From Bog-756 sp963727955 (GTDB lineage Bacteria; Actinomycetota; Acidimicrobiia; Acidimicrobiales; RAAP-2), in NCBI GenBank assembly GCA_963727955.1, contig CAVSII010000003.1, forward strand, positions 186,001 to 250,000: 64,000 nt of DNA. The letters run 5' to 3'. Positions 1-8,815 of the stretch are shown piece after piece. The notes beneath the pieces are model-generated. The model ran no database searches and was not told where the DNA came from. It worked only from the letters and a program-made list of their open reading frames with translations. Numbering within the stretch: the stretch's first letter is position 1; each line of letters opens with the position of its first letter. The position numbers were made by a program, and so were the translations under genes.

Positions 1-217
1 CCTCCAAGGCCGGTACGACCAGTACGGGGTCACCGGTGCGCGGCAGTACCAGCATGGTCAGTCGCTCGAGGGGCATGGCCTGGTACCCGGTCAGCCACGG
101 CAGATCGGCACCGTGCGAAAGAAGCAGGGCGTCGACTCCCAACTCGTCCATCCGCTCACGCACCCGTTGGATGCGTTGGCTGCGTGCCGCCACCGCCTGC
201 GGGGACAGTTCACTCAT
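1..217 (-). CDS. Xaa-Pro peptidase family protein (N-terminal part, runs off the window)
   Basis: Partial gene; only about the first 72 residues are present, and the gene runs off the left edge. The N-terminus (MSELSPQAVAARSQRIQRV, then LLLSHGADLPWLTGYQ further on) resembles the creatinase N-terminal domain of M24 Xaa-Pro aminopeptidase/dipeptidase proteins, which precedes the metal-binding pita-bread domain. That catalytic domain lies outside the window, so the exact specificity (PepP, PepQ or creatinase) cannot be decided. The ATG at 215-217 overlaps the lipB-lipA stop (214-216) in an ATGA arrangement, so translation is probably coupled to the lipoate gene. The family assignment rests on the short N-terminus alone. 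Confidence 0.65.
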   Translation of the reverse strand, partial: MSELSPQAVAARSQRIQRVRERMDELGVDALLLSHGADLPWLTGYQAMPLERLTMLVLPRTGDPVLVVPALE

Positions 218-1935
218 GGTCTGGCCCCGACCCCCCGGAAGTCCACCGCCACCGCCTCGGGCCGGCCGGTCGACGTGTGCGGGTCAGCAGCCGCTTCGGC
301 CGCCTGGCGGGCGTGGTAGCTCGAGCGGGTGAGCGGGGACGACTGCACATGGGAGAAGCCCATGGCCATGCCGGCCCTCCGGATGGCCTCGAACTCCTCG
401 GGGGTCCACCAGCGGGCCACCGGCAGGTGACGTCGGCTGGGCCGGATGTACTGGCCCACGGTGACGATGTCGGTTCCCACCGCCCTCAGATCGGCCAGGG
501 TGGCCAGAACCTCGTCCTTCCGCTCCCCCATTCCGAGGATGATGCCCGACTTGGTGGTCAGACCGGCATCCTTGGCCCTGGCCAGCACCCCGAGGCTGCG
601 TCCATAGCCGGCCGAGGGGCGCACCGCCCTCTGCAGGCGGGCCACCGTCTCGATGTTGTGGTTGAGGACGTCGGGGCGGGCCTCGAACACGGTGGCCAGA
701 GACGGTCCATGGCCTTTGCAGTCGGCGATGAGGACTTCGATGGTCGTGCGGGGGGTGCGTCGTCTGACAGCGGTGATGACCTCGGCGAAACCACTGGCCC
801 CTCCGTCGGGCAGGTCGTCACGGGCCACGCAGGTGATGACGGCGTGGGCCAGCCCCAGCCGGGCCACCGCCTCGGCCACCCGGACCGGCTCTTGGGGATC
901 GAGCGGCCGCGGGCGGCCCGTTCCGACCTGGCAGAACCCACATGCCCGGGTGCAGTCGGCGCCGTTGATCATGAAGGTGGCCGTACCGTCGGACCAGCAT
1001 TCGTAGATGTTGGGGCACCCGGCTTCCTCGCACACCGTGACCAGATCGAGATCACGCACGTCGTGTCGGAGGTCGAGGTAGGAGCGGCCCATGGTGGCGT
1101 TGACACGCAGCCACGTGGGTTTCCTCTCCCCCACCGGCACGCCACCCTCGGGATCGATGCCGGTGCGGCGGAGACGTCGTTGCAGAGCGCTGTGGCTCCC
1201 ACCCCGCCCGAGCACCACCGGCACACCGCCGCTGTCGCCGCCCGTGTGGCCCGAGCCACCGGAGTGGCTGAAATCGGTAACGGCCTGCAGGTCGTCAGCC
1301 TCTCCCCACACCTTCTGGGCCGACGCCGTCACCGCCGCAACCGCCTCGGCCATCGACACCCGGCGTCCTTCGGCGTGCAGCGACGTCACCGGGCGGTCGG
1401 CGATGCCGCAGGGAACGATGTGGCCGAACATGGCGAGGTCGCAGTCGACATTGAGAGCGAAGCCGTGGGTGGTGCGGCCCCGCGACGTCCGGACCCCGAC
1501 GGCGCCGATCTTCCGCGGGCCTCGCTCGGCATCCTCCTCGTCGAGTCCCACCCAAACGCCCGGGTAGCCGGACAGGCGTCCCACCGACGCCGGGTCGAGG
1601 CCGAGGCCCACCAGGGCGCCGATGACCACCTCCTCCACCTGGCGCACGTGGTGGACACCACGATGGGGACCACGGCCGACGCTGCGCAACGGGTAGCCGA
1701 TGAGCTGCCCCGGTCCGTGATAGGTCACGTCACCGCCCCGGTCGACATGGACCAGGTCGGCGCCCACCGCGGCGGGCTCGACCAACACGTGGCCCATGTC
1801 GCCGTTCACCCCGACGGTGTAGATGTGAGGATGCTCGAGGAGGAGCAGGTAGTCGTCGTCGGACCGCGAAGCGATGGCCCGTTGCAGGGCCCACGCCTCC
1901 TGGTAGGGCAGTCGGCCCAGCCAACGGATCCTCAT
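214..1935 (-). CDS. LipB-LipA fusion: octanoyltransferase plus lipoyl synthase
   Basis: One uninterrupted 573-residue frame. Residues 1-215 are LipB (octanoyl-ACP:protein N-octanoyltransferase), with the catalytic Lys142 in RKIGAVGV and Cys176 in HIVPCGIAD. Residues about 216-250 form a Gly/Ser-rich linker. Residues about 250-573 are LipA (radical-SAM lipoyl synthase), with auxiliary-cluster cysteines 302/307/313 (CEEAGCPNIYEC), the SAM-cluster motif CTRACGFC at 328-335, and the C-terminal RSSY at 537-540 whose Ser ligates the auxiliary cluster. Normally these are separate proteins acting in sequence: octanoyl transfer, then sulfur insertion at C6 and C8. The gene lies 48 bases after the E2 gene, whose lipoyl lysine is the expected substrate. 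GTG codons within the linker could start a separate LipA in the same frame. Confidence 0.93.
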   Translation of the reverse strand: MRIRWLGRLPYQEAWALQRAIASRSDDDYLLLLEHPHIYTVGVNGDMGHVLVEPAAVGADLVHVDRGGDVTYHGPGQLIGYPLRSVGRGPHRGVHHVRQVEEVVIGALVGLGLDPASVGRLSGYPGVWVGLDEEDAERGPRKIGAVGVRTSRGRTTHGFALNVDCDLAMFGHIVPCGIADRPVTSLHAEGRRVSMAEAVAAVTASAQKVWGEADDLQAVTDFSHSGGSGHTGGDSGGVPVVLGRGGSHSALQRRLRRTGIDPEGGVPVGERKPTWLRVNATMGRSYLDLRHDVRDLDLVTVCEEAGCPNIYECWSDGTATFMINGADCTRACGFCQVGTGRPRPLDPQEPVRVAEAVARLGLAHAVITCVARDDLPDGGASGFAEVITAVRRRTPRTTIEVLIADCKGHGPSLATVFEARPDVLNHNIETVARLQRAVRPSAGYGRSLGVLARAKDAGLTTKSGIILGMGERKDEVLATLADLRAVGTDIVTVGQYIRPSRRHLPVARWWTPEEFEAIRRAGMAMGFSHVQSSPLTRSSYHARQAAEAAADPHTSTGRPEAVAVDFRGVGARP

Positions 1936-1983
1936 GGCCGGATCGGCCGACGTTGCACGGATGATCTCGCCACCGAGTGAGCC

Positions 1984-3387
1984 CTAGAGCTCGCCGGCCC
2001 AGTCGCGGTCGTTGAGGATCTCCGACATCCGCGCCAGGAACCGGGCCACGTAGGCGCCGTCCACCGCCCGGTGGTCGAACGTCATGGCCGCCAGACCCAC
2101 CGAGTGGATGGTGATCGATTCGGTGCCGTCGGGAAGCTCGACCACCACCGGCTTACGAGCCACCCCGTCGGTCGAGAGGATGGCCACCTGGGGCTGGTTG
2201 ATGATGGCTCCAGTCAACAGGGTCCCGAAGGGACCGGCGTTGGTGATCGAGAAGGTGCCCCCGCTGATGTCGTCGAGGCTCAACCGCTTGTTGCGGGCCC
2301 GGTCGGCCAGGTCGCGGATGCGACGGGCCATGCCCCGCAGGTTGAGCTCCTCGGCGTTGTGGACGACGGGGACGATGAGCCCCTCGTTGTCCAGGTCGAC
2401 GGCGATCCCCAGATTGATGTCGTGGTGGACGATGAGGCTGTCCTCCCCGACCGACGCATTGAGGTGGGGAAATTCGGCCAGCGCATCCACGGCGGCCCGG
2501 GCGGCGAAGGGGAGGTAGCTGAGGCGGAAGCCCTCCTCGGCCATGAAACCGTCGCTATGGGCTCGGCGCACCTGCTCGACGCGCTCGTAGTCGATCTCTT
2601 TGACCATCAGGGTGTGGGCCGAGGTGGCCTTGGACCGGACCATGTGCTCGGCCGTCCGCCGCCGAATGTTGGTGAAGGGGACCACCTCGTCGCGGGGCAC
2701 GACTCTCCCGTCGGCCGTGGCGACCGGCGCTGTGGCCACCGGCGGGGCGACCGCACCGCCCCGGGCGGCGATGGCCCGGTCGACGTCCTCCCGGGTGATC
2801 CGGCCCCCCAGGCCGGTTCCGGTCAGGGTCGACGGGTCGATCCGGTGGTCGTTGAGCATCCGCCGCACGACCGGCGAGAGCACCAGCCCCTGGCCCGAGC
2901 CCCGCACTACCGGCGCCGGGGGCACCTCGGTGGTGGGTGTCGGTGAGGGATCGCCGGTGTGGTCGGAGGGGGGCAGCTTGTCATCGGCCGCGGCAATGTC
3001 CGCCAGCACAGGCGAAGGGGCGGGCGGCGAAGGCGGGACGGGAGCCGATGGAACGGGCGGCGGTGTCGGCTGGGCCGGGGCCGATGACGGGGCCGGGGCC
3101 GATGACGGGGCCGAGGTGGGAGGGGCGGTGGTCGAGGAACCGTTGGCCGAGACGCCATCGCCGATGACGGCCAGGGTCACACCCACCTCGACGGTGTCGC
3201 CCTCCTCCACCAGGATGGAGGTGAGGACACCGTCGGCGGGCGAGGGCACCTCCGAATCGACCTTGTCCGTCGACACCTCGAAAAGCGGTTCGTCTCGATG
3301 GACCTGGTCACCGACGGCCTTGTACCACTTGGTGATGGTGCCCTCGGTCACCGTCTCGCCGAGTTGCGGCATGGTCACGTCAGCCAA
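1984..3387 (-). CDS. Dihydrolipoamide acyltransferase (E2) of a 2-oxoacid dehydrogenase complex
   Basis: 467 residues. One lipoyl domain (about 1-77) carries the lipoylation site Lys42 in TDKVDSE. A long Pro/Ala/Ser linker follows (about 80-165). The peripheral subunit-binding domain is at about 168-206 (SPVVRRMLNDHRID). The trimer-forming catalytic domain runs from about 230 to the end, with the DHRAVDG motif at 438-444 (His439, Asp443). The complex could be pyruvate or 2-oxoglutarate dehydrogenase. Because aceE is in the same window and actinobacteria use one AceE-type E1 with a shared E2 and Lpd, a pyruvate dehydrogenase role (DlaT/SucB-like) is favoured but not proven. It overlaps lpd by 8 bases. 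The linker is encoded by imperfect short repeats (around 3070-3120). Confidence 0.9.
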   Translation of the reverse strand: MADVTMPQLGETVTEGTITKWYKAVGDQVHRDEPLFEVSTDKVDSEVPSPADGVLTSILVEEGDTVEVGVTLAVIGDGVSANGSSTTAPPTSAPSSAPAPSSAPAQPTPPPVPSAPVPPSPPAPSPVLADIAAADDKLPPSDHTGDPSPTPTTEVPPAPVVRGSGQGLVLSPVVRRMLNDHRIDPSTLTGTGLGGRITREDVDRAIAARGGAVAPPVATAPVATADGRVVPRDEVVPFTNIRRRTAEHMVRSKATSAHTLMVKEIDYERVEQVRRAHSDGFMAEEGFRLSYLPFAARAAVDALAEFPHLNASVGEDSLIVHHDINLGIAVDLDNEGLIVPVVHNAEELNLRGMARRIRDLADRARNKRLSLDDISGGTFSITNAGPFGTLLTGAIINQPQVAILSTDGVARKPVVVELPDGTESITIHSVGLAAMTFDHRAVDGAYVARFLARMSEILNDRDWAGEL

Positions 3388-4843
3388 CGTGCAGTCCCCT
3401 TCCGGTCAGAGCCAACACAGTCTCGCCGAAGGCCTCCGACAGCGACGGATGCGGCTGGATGAACTGGGCCACCTCAACGGCTGTGGCCTCCCAGTTGACC
3501 GCCAGGTAGCCGGCCCCGAGCTGTTCGGTCACCCAGGGACCGACCATGTGGACCCCCAGGATGCGGCCGGTGGACCCGTCGGCCAACCGCTCGCCCACCA
3601 CCTTGACCAACCCCTCGGTGTCCCCGATGATGCGGGCCCGGCTGTTCCCGCCGAACGGGTCCTTCTTCACGATCACGTCGAAGCCGGCCTCCTTGGCCGC
3701 CGCCTCGGTCAGCCCGGCAAAGGCCACCTCGGGGTGGCAGTAGATGGCCCAGGGGACGCGTCCGTAGTCGACGGGGAGAGCCGGTTCGCCGAGGATGCCT
3801 TTGACCACCAGGATCCCCTCGGCGAAGCCGACGTGGGCCAACTGGGGGGTACCGGCCACCACGTCGCCCACCGCCCACACCCCGGGCGCGGCCGTGCGCA
3901 TGGTCTGATCGGCAACCACGAAGCCGCGCTCGTCGACGGCCACACCGGTGCCCTCGTCCAGCAGGTCCTCGGTTCGGGGACGACGCCCGACTGACACCAC
4001 CACCGCGCCAACCTCCAACTTTTCGCCATCGCCGTAGGAGACGGTGGTCGACTTTCCGGAAGGGTCGGGGGTATGGCCCTGGAGCTGCACGCCGGTCTTC
4101 ACATCGATGCCGCGCTTCTTGAAGGAGCGGGCCACCGTCCGCACGATGTCCTCGTCGCACCCACTGAGAATGGTGGGCAGGGCTTCGAAGACGGTGACAG
4201 TGGTGCCCAGGTCACTGAGCAGTGAGGCGAACTCGCATCCGATGGCGCCACCGCCGACCACAGCCACCGAGTCGGGAAGCCTGTCGAGGTCCAGTACCTC
4301 ATCGGAGGTCATCACCAGAGTGCCGTCGACCTCGAACCCGGGGATGGTGCGGGGCACCGACCCGGCGGCCAGCACCACGTCGGCGCCGCTGATCTCGCTG
4401 GTGGTGCCGTCGTCGTGGCTGATCCGGACCCGGTGGTCGGCCAGCAGGGTGCCCGTTCCCGAAAACACCTCGATGCCCCGTCCCTTGAGGAGACCGGCCA
4501 GACCCTTGAACAGCTGATCGACCACCTCCTGCTTCCGGGATTGGCTCACCGAGAAGTCGATGGAGGGAGGCTTGTCCTTCTTGCCCCCGGCGTTGACACC
4601 GAACCGGGACGAACCGCTCACCGTGCGGAAGACGGCTGCAGTCTCCAGGAATTCCTTGGCCGGTACGCACCCGCGGTGCAGACAGGTACCTCCCAGTTTG
4701 TCCCTCTCGACGATGGCCACCGAAAGGCCGGCCGAGGCGCCGTACAGGGCGGTGGCATAGCCCCCGGGCCCCCCGCCGATGACGACCACGTCAAAGCGAT
4801 CGTTGGCCGGCCCCTCGGTTCCTGCCGGCGGGGTGCTCGTCAC
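3380..4843 (-). CDS. lpdA: Dihydrolipoyl dehydrogenase (E3)
   Basis: 487 residues from a GTG at 4841-4843. That start is preceded at good spacing by GGAGG; an open frame continues further upstream but without homology. The FAD-binding glycine motif VVIGGGPGG is at about 20-28, the redox disulfide Cys54/Cys59 lies in GGTCLHRGCVP, a second NAD-binding glycine motif is VAVVGGGAIG, and the C-terminal dimerisation domain has the His-Glu pair in HPSLSEAFGE. It re-oxidises the dihydrolipoyl arm of the E2 encoded directly downstream (8-base overlap). It is the first gene of lpd, E2, lipB-lipA, peptidase. The 273-base gap upstream (4844-5116) probably holds the promoter, but I see no clear -10/-35 pair there. 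Confidence 0.94.
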   Translation of the reverse strand: MTSTPPAGTEGPANDRFDVVVIGGGPGGYATALYGASAGLSVAIVERDKLGGTCLHRGCVPAKEFLETAAVFRTVSGSSRFGVNAGGKKDKPPSIDFSVSQSRKQEVVDQLFKGLAGLLKGRGIEVFSGTGTLLADHRVRISHDDGTTSEISGADVVLAAGSVPRTIPGFEVDGTLVMTSDEVLDLDRLPDSVAVVGGGAIGCEFASLLSDLGTTVTVFEALPTILSGCDEDIVRTVARSFKKRGIDVKTGVQLQGHTPDPSGKSTTVSYGDGEKLEVGAVVVSVGRRPRTEDLLDEGTGVAVDERGFVVADQTMRTAAPGVWAVGDVVAGTPQLAHVGFAEGILVVKGILGEPALPVDYGRVPWAIYCHPEVAFAGLTEAAAKEAGFDVIVKKDPFGGNSRARIIGDTEGLVKVVGERLADGSTGRILGVHMVGPWVTEQLGAGYLAVNWEATAVEVAQFIQPHPSLSEAFGETVLALTGRGLHVG

Positions 4844-5116
4844 GCTGTTGCCTCCGTGGCCTTGCCGGTTGCCGTCAGGATGCTGTTCTCCATGGTCGTG
4901 CGGATCTCCGTCGTCATGCGGAATCAGTGGGCTGGTCCAAAGGGGTTTTGACCACGCCTTCCGGTCACAGCCTACCGGCCTCGACCACCCGACAATCTCG
5001 GGAAACAGGTGCACTGCGAGCCAGCCAGCACAGGCGGCGGGAAGCGTGCCATGGCGACCGGGCAGCACCCGAGCCGGTGCGCCGGCCGGCCCCCCGTGCC
5101 CGCCGAGCAGCGCCGG

Positions 5117-5953
5117 TCACTGCGGTGGCTTGCGTCCCCAGGCGGAGATCATCGGCGAGGTGGCCAAGTCGAGGTCGCCCCGGTCGATGTTGGCCAGATG
5201 ACGATCGATGTCCTCGGCGGTGGCCAGGCCGGCGGCGATCATCGGTTGGCGGATCTGCTCGACCGTGGCCCGTTCGAGAACGGTGCACGCCGGACCGGTC
5301 ACCGGGAAGAAGGCGTCAGCGGACACGGCGGAGAGCCCGTACTGGCGCAGGATCCGAGGGAGCGTCCGACCGTAGGCCAACTCGGCCCCCCGTCGAGCCA
5401 GAAGTTCGCGGAAGCCGCGGCGCAAGCGGTTGGCCAGTTCCTGATCGGGCCCCCATTCGTCGATGCAGGTGAGGGGCTGGAGAGCCGGATCGGCGTCCTC
5501 CAACACGAGCCACCCACCTGGTCGGAGGGCCCCGACCATGGCGGCCAGGGCTTCGGCCCGGCGGGGCACGTGGACCAGGACCAGGCGGGCGTGGATGAGA
5601 TCGAAGGAACCCGGTGGTGGCGGATCCAGCCCCACGTCGTGACGGGTCACCTCGAAGAGACGCGGCTCGGGCGGCATCCACGCCAAATCGATGTCGGTGG
5701 CCAGCACCGAGCCGCCTGCCCCCACTTGCTGGGCCATGAAGGTGGGCACGCTCGGTCCGCCGGCGCCCACCTCCCAGCAACGCCACCCTTCGGTGATACC
5801 GACCTCCTCCAGATGACGGAAGGTGGACGGATCGAACAAGGTGGACAACGCCTCCAGGCGGGTACCGGCCTCGTGTTGGCGGTTGTCCAGCAGATAGCCG
5901 GATTCGTGGGATCCCGGTCGGTCGACCCCGTCGGCGGGGACGGACGTGCTCAG
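5117..5953 (-). CDS. Class I SAM-dependent methyltransferase
   Basis: About 278 residues. The SAM-binding motif I is CWEVGAGGPSV, followed by ATDIDLAW (acidic loop), DLIHARLVLVHVP (motif IV region) and LRPGGWLVLEDADP. This family opens with a YLLDNRQ-type N-terminus, present here. No ATG, GTG or TTG lies in frame upstream of that conserved N-terminus. The best start is a CTG at 5951-5953 overlapping the permease TGA as CTGA, which implies translational coupling; no strong ribosome site is visible. The substrate is unknown. Its position downstream of a drug-exporter-like ABC pair suggests a role in modifying or tolerating a small molecule (inference). Confidence 0.8.
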   Translation of the reverse strand: MSTSVPADGVDRPGSHESGYLLDNRQHEAGTRLEALSTLFDPSTFRHLEEVGITEGWRCWEVGAGGPSVPTFMAQQVGAGGSVLATDIDLAWMPPEPRLFEVTRHDVGLDPPPPGSFDLIHARLVLVHVPRRAEALAAMVGALRPGGWLVLEDADPALQPLTCIDEWGPDQELANRLRRGFRELLARRGAELAYGRTLPRILRQYGLSAVSADAFFPVTGPACTVLERATVEQIRQPMIAAGLATAEDIDRHLANIDRGDLDLATSPMISAWGRKPPQ

Positions 5954-6834
5954 GAGAGGACCCGGCGACGGAAGTTGCGGAGGCCGAGCCCCAAAAAGAG
6001 GGAGAGGAAGCCGACCAGCACCGGGTAGATCACGTAGAGATGCATGTGGGGAGCGTCGGTGAGAGCAGCCCGCATGCCCTCGTTGACGTAGATGAGCGGG
6101 TTGATGAGGACGACGGTCTGCAGCCAGTGCCAGCCCTCTACCTTGATGGGGGCCAGTCGGGTCCACTCGTAGTAGGTCCCGCCGAGGAAGGTGACCGGCA
6201 GGATGATGAACCCGAACATCAACCCGATGTTGCGGGGCTCGAAGCTGGTCCCGAGGAGCAGCCCGAGTGAGGCCATGGTCACGCAGGCCAGGGGGACCAG
6301 GGTCACGATCACCCACCAGTGCAGGTTGATGTGGGCCTCGACCCCCTTGGCGTGGACCACCGAGGCGATGGGCAGCACGATGATGGCGGAGATCAGTCCC
6401 TGCACCGCTCCGGACAGGACCTTGGCCATGGCCACCAGCCAGATGGGGCACGGGGCCTGGACCCGATCCTCGATCTCGCGGGTGAACCCGAACTCCTGGG
6501 ACATGACCAGGGCCACCGACTGAACCCCCTGGAACAGAATGGAGATGCCCACCACACCGGGGACCAGCAAGGTGGCGAAGGCCGACTCCGATACGGACCC
6601 GCCCCCGCCGCCGATGGCCTGTCCGATCTTGGGAAACACATAGAGGAAGACGAAACAGAGCAGGAAGGGTTGGACCAGCACCCGGATCACGAACTCGATG
6701 AGATGCTTGCGCAGGACGACCAGATCCCGGAGGATGAGCGCCCACAGCGCGGTGCGACCGGCCCCGAAGGCCGACCGGGTCGAGCTGGGCCCGAGGATGG
6801 GAGCGGGCATGACCGTCTCGACCGGGCTGGTCAC
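5950..6834 (-). CDS. ABC-2 type multidrug exporter permease (DrrB-like)
   Basis: 294 residues with about six hydrophobic segments, starting with one after VIRVLVQPFLLCFVFLYVF. Between segments it has the ABC-2 pattern QEFGFTREIEDRVQAPCP, a conserved cytoplasmic loop of DrrB-type permeases. It starts at a GTG (6832-6834) overlapping the ATPase stop as GTGA; an ATG at 6808-6810 is an alternative. With the preceding ATPase it should form a homodimeric-permease exporter in the cytoplasmic membrane. The substrate cannot be read from sequence. Confidence 0.88.
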   Translation of the reverse strand: MTSPVETVMPAPILGPSSTRSAFGAGRTALWALILRDLVVLRKHLIEFVIRVLVQPFLLCFVFLYVFPKIGQAIGGGGGSVSESAFATLLVPGVVGISILFQGVQSVALVMSQEFGFTREIEDRVQAPCPIWLVAMAKVLSGAVQGLISAIIVLPIASVVHAKGVEAHINLHWWVIVTLVPLACVTMASLGLLLGTSFEPRNIGLMFGFIILPVTFLGGTYYEWTRLAPIKVEGWHWLQTVVLINPLIYVNEGMRAALTDAPHMHLYVIYPVLVGFLSLFLGLGLRNFRRRVLS

Positions 6835-7823
6835 TCTCTCAGGTCCTTGCCGGTCAGGTTGATGAAGACCGTCTCGAGGGTGGGCTCGTTGACCGAGAGG
6901 TCGATGACCGGAAACCCGGCGTCCTCGGCGGCGCCCAGAACCTTGGGCAGCAGTCGGTCGTTCCCTTTCACGTGCAGTTCGACCCCGCCTTCGATCGATC
7001 GGGTTCGGGTCACACCCGGCACCCTTTGGGTGAGGGCCCGGCCCAGCTCCTCGGGATCACCCGAGGCGGTCACCGTCACGATGGTGTCGGCGTCGATCTG
7101 CTGCTTGAGGGCGGACGGGGTATCCAGGGCCAGGATCTTGCCCCGGTCCATGATGGCCACACGCCCGCACAGCTGGTCGGCCTCTTCCATGTAGTGGGTG
7201 GTGAGGAGGATGGTCTGCCCTTCGCTGTTGAGCTCCCTCAGGATCTCCCACAGAGCCAACCGGCTCTGGGGATCGAGCCCGGCGGTCGGCTCGTCGAGGA
7301 ACAGGACGGCCGGTCGGTGGAAGATGGCCCGGGCCACCATCAGCCTCTGGGCCATACCCCCCGAGAGGGCATAGACCGAGGCGTCGGCCCACTTCTCCAG
7401 CTGGAACACGCCCAGCAGCTCGGTGGCCGTGCGCCGCGACTCACGGGCGGAGATACCGAAGAGCCGGCCGTGGAAGTAGAGGTTCTCCCACACGTTGAGC
7501 TGCCGGTCCAACGTATTCTGCTGGCTCACGATCCCGATGATCTGCTTGGCCAGGGCGGGGTGGGCCACCACGTCGATACCGCCCACCAGGGCCCGGCCGG
7601 CGGTGGGGATGACCCGGGTGGTGAGCATCCCGGCGGTGGTCGTCTTGCCGGCACCGTTGGGCCCGAGCAGCCCGAAGATCTCCCCCGGCTCCACCGTGAG
7701 GTCCAGCCCGTCCACCGCCTTCAGGTCCGACCCGGCGTAGACCTTGGTCAGCCCCTCGGTCCGGATGATGGCGGTGGTGGAGGCGGGTTCGTCGGCCCGG
7801 GGTACGTTCACGGTTGTGGTCAT
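6831..7823 (-). CDS. ABC transporter ATP-binding protein (daunorubicin-resistance DrrA family)
   Basis: About 330 residues from an ATG at 7821-7823; an upstream TTG at 7883 would add 20 residues without homology. Walker A is GPNGAGKTTT, the Q-loop is SQQNTLD, the ABC signature appears as LSGGMAQRL, Walker B is VLFLDEPTAGLDP, and the switch His is in LLTTHYMEEAD. The C-terminal extension after about residue 230 (TASGDPEELGRAL onward) is the DrrA-type regulatory domain. It overlaps the permease gene by 4 bases, so the two are co-translated. Confidence 0.92.
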   Translation of the reverse strand: MTTTVNVPRADEPASTTAIIRTEGLTKVYAGSDLKAVDGLDLTVEPGEIFGLLGPNGAGKTTTAGMLTTRVIPTAGRALVGGIDVVAHPALAKQIIGIVSQQNTLDRQLNVWENLYFHGRLFGISARESRRTATELLGVFQLEKWADASVYALSGGMAQRLMVARAIFHRPAVLFLDEPTAGLDPQSRLALWEILRELNSEGQTILLTTHYMEEADQLCGRVAIMDRGKILALDTPSALKQQIDADTIVTVTASGDPEELGRALTQRVPGVTRTRSIEGGVELHVKGNDRLLPKVLGAAEDAGFPVIDLSVNEPTLETVFINLTGKDLRE

Positions 7824-7937
7824 CGGTATGGTTTGGACACTAACCCGTACCGGCGCCACCGAATCCACCGCCCCGGTGGCCAACAGGAACCGGGCCGGAC
7901 CGGTGGCGGCACCGTCGGGCCGAGCCCAGTTTCCGCT

Positions 7938-8705
7938 CTACTTGGGGGGCATGCGGATGCCACCGTCGAGGCGGATGACCTCGGCGTTGAGGTAGCTGTT
8001 CTGGGCGATCTGGACCACCAGCTGTCCGAATTCGGGGGGGTTGCCCAGTCGCTTGGGGAAGTTGACCGACTCAGCCAGGGCGTTGCGGGCCTCTTCGGGC
8101 AGCATGGCCAGCAACGGGGTATCGAACAAACCGGGGGCGATGGCCAGCACGCGGATGCCGACGACAGCCAGGTCGCGGGCGGCGGGGAGAGTCATGCCCA
8201 CGATGGCCCCTTTGGAGGCGGAGTAGGCCAACTGGCCGATCTGGCCGTCGAAGGCGGCCACCGAGGCCGTGTTGACCACCACCCCGCGCTCGCCGTTGGC
8301 CTGTGGTTCGACCTTCGACATGGCCGACGCCGCCTTGGTCATCACATTGAAGGTGCCGATGACATTGAGGTTCTGGATGAATTGGAACGGCGCCAGGTCG
8401 TGCGGCGAACCATCGCGGTTGATCACCCGACCCACCCATCCGGTGCCGGCGCAGTTGACGGCGACCCGCAGGTTGCCCCCGTCGGCAGCCTGGTCGACCG
8501 CTTTCTGACAGTCGTCGGGAGCGGTCACGTCGCCCCCGATGAAGTTGGCGCCGTTGCCGATGTCAGCGACAACCTGTCTGCCCCCTTCCTCGTTCTTGTC
8601 GAAAACAGTGACCCTGACCCCTTGGGCGGCGAGGGCGCGGGCGGTGGCCTCGCCGAGACCTGAGGCGCCCCCGGTGATGATGGCTGAGCTTCCCTGGATG
8701 TCCAT
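7938..8705 (-). CDS. SDR family dehydrogenase, 3-hydroxyacyl-CoA dehydrogenase type 2-like
   Basis: 255 residues. The Rossmann motif TGGASGLG is at about 10-17, the NAG-type motif appears as NCAGTG, the active site is YSASK with an upstream Ser in NTASVAAF, and the C-terminal segment RLDGGIRMPPK is typical of the type-2 3-hydroxyacyl-CoA dehydrogenases (HSD17B10-like), which oxidise the 3-hydroxyl in short/branched acyl-CoA beta-oxidation. It stands alone in its direction, 114 bases from the ABC ATPase start. Assignment to that subfamily is by overall resemblance; a generic SDR oxidoreductase is the safe call. Confidence 0.85.
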   Translation of the reverse strand: MDIQGSSAIITGGASGLGEATARALAAQGVRVTVFDKNEEGGRQVVADIGNGANFIGGDVTAPDDCQKAVDQAADGGNLRVAVNCAGTGWVGRVINRDGSPHDLAPFQFIQNLNVIGTFNVMTKAASAMSKVEPQANGERGVVVNTASVAAFDGQIGQLAYSASKGAIVGMTLPAARDLAVVGIRVLAIAPGLFDTPLLAMLPEEARNALAESVNFPKRLGNPPEFGQLVVQIAQNSYLNAEVIRLDGGIRMPPK

Positions 8706-8815
8706 GACCGCAGGTTACGGGAGGGTGGTGCCCGAGCCAAAACGGACCGGTCGGTGAACGTGGCCCCTCGACGGGACGCCGGTAGGCCCTGCAGAGCCAC
8801 CGAGCGCCGGTCGGC

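Noticed and set aside
184..1980. 598-codon plus-strand frame opposite lipB-lipA
   Set aside because: The opposite strand encodes all conserved LipB and LipA motifs; this frame is a GC-driven shadow.
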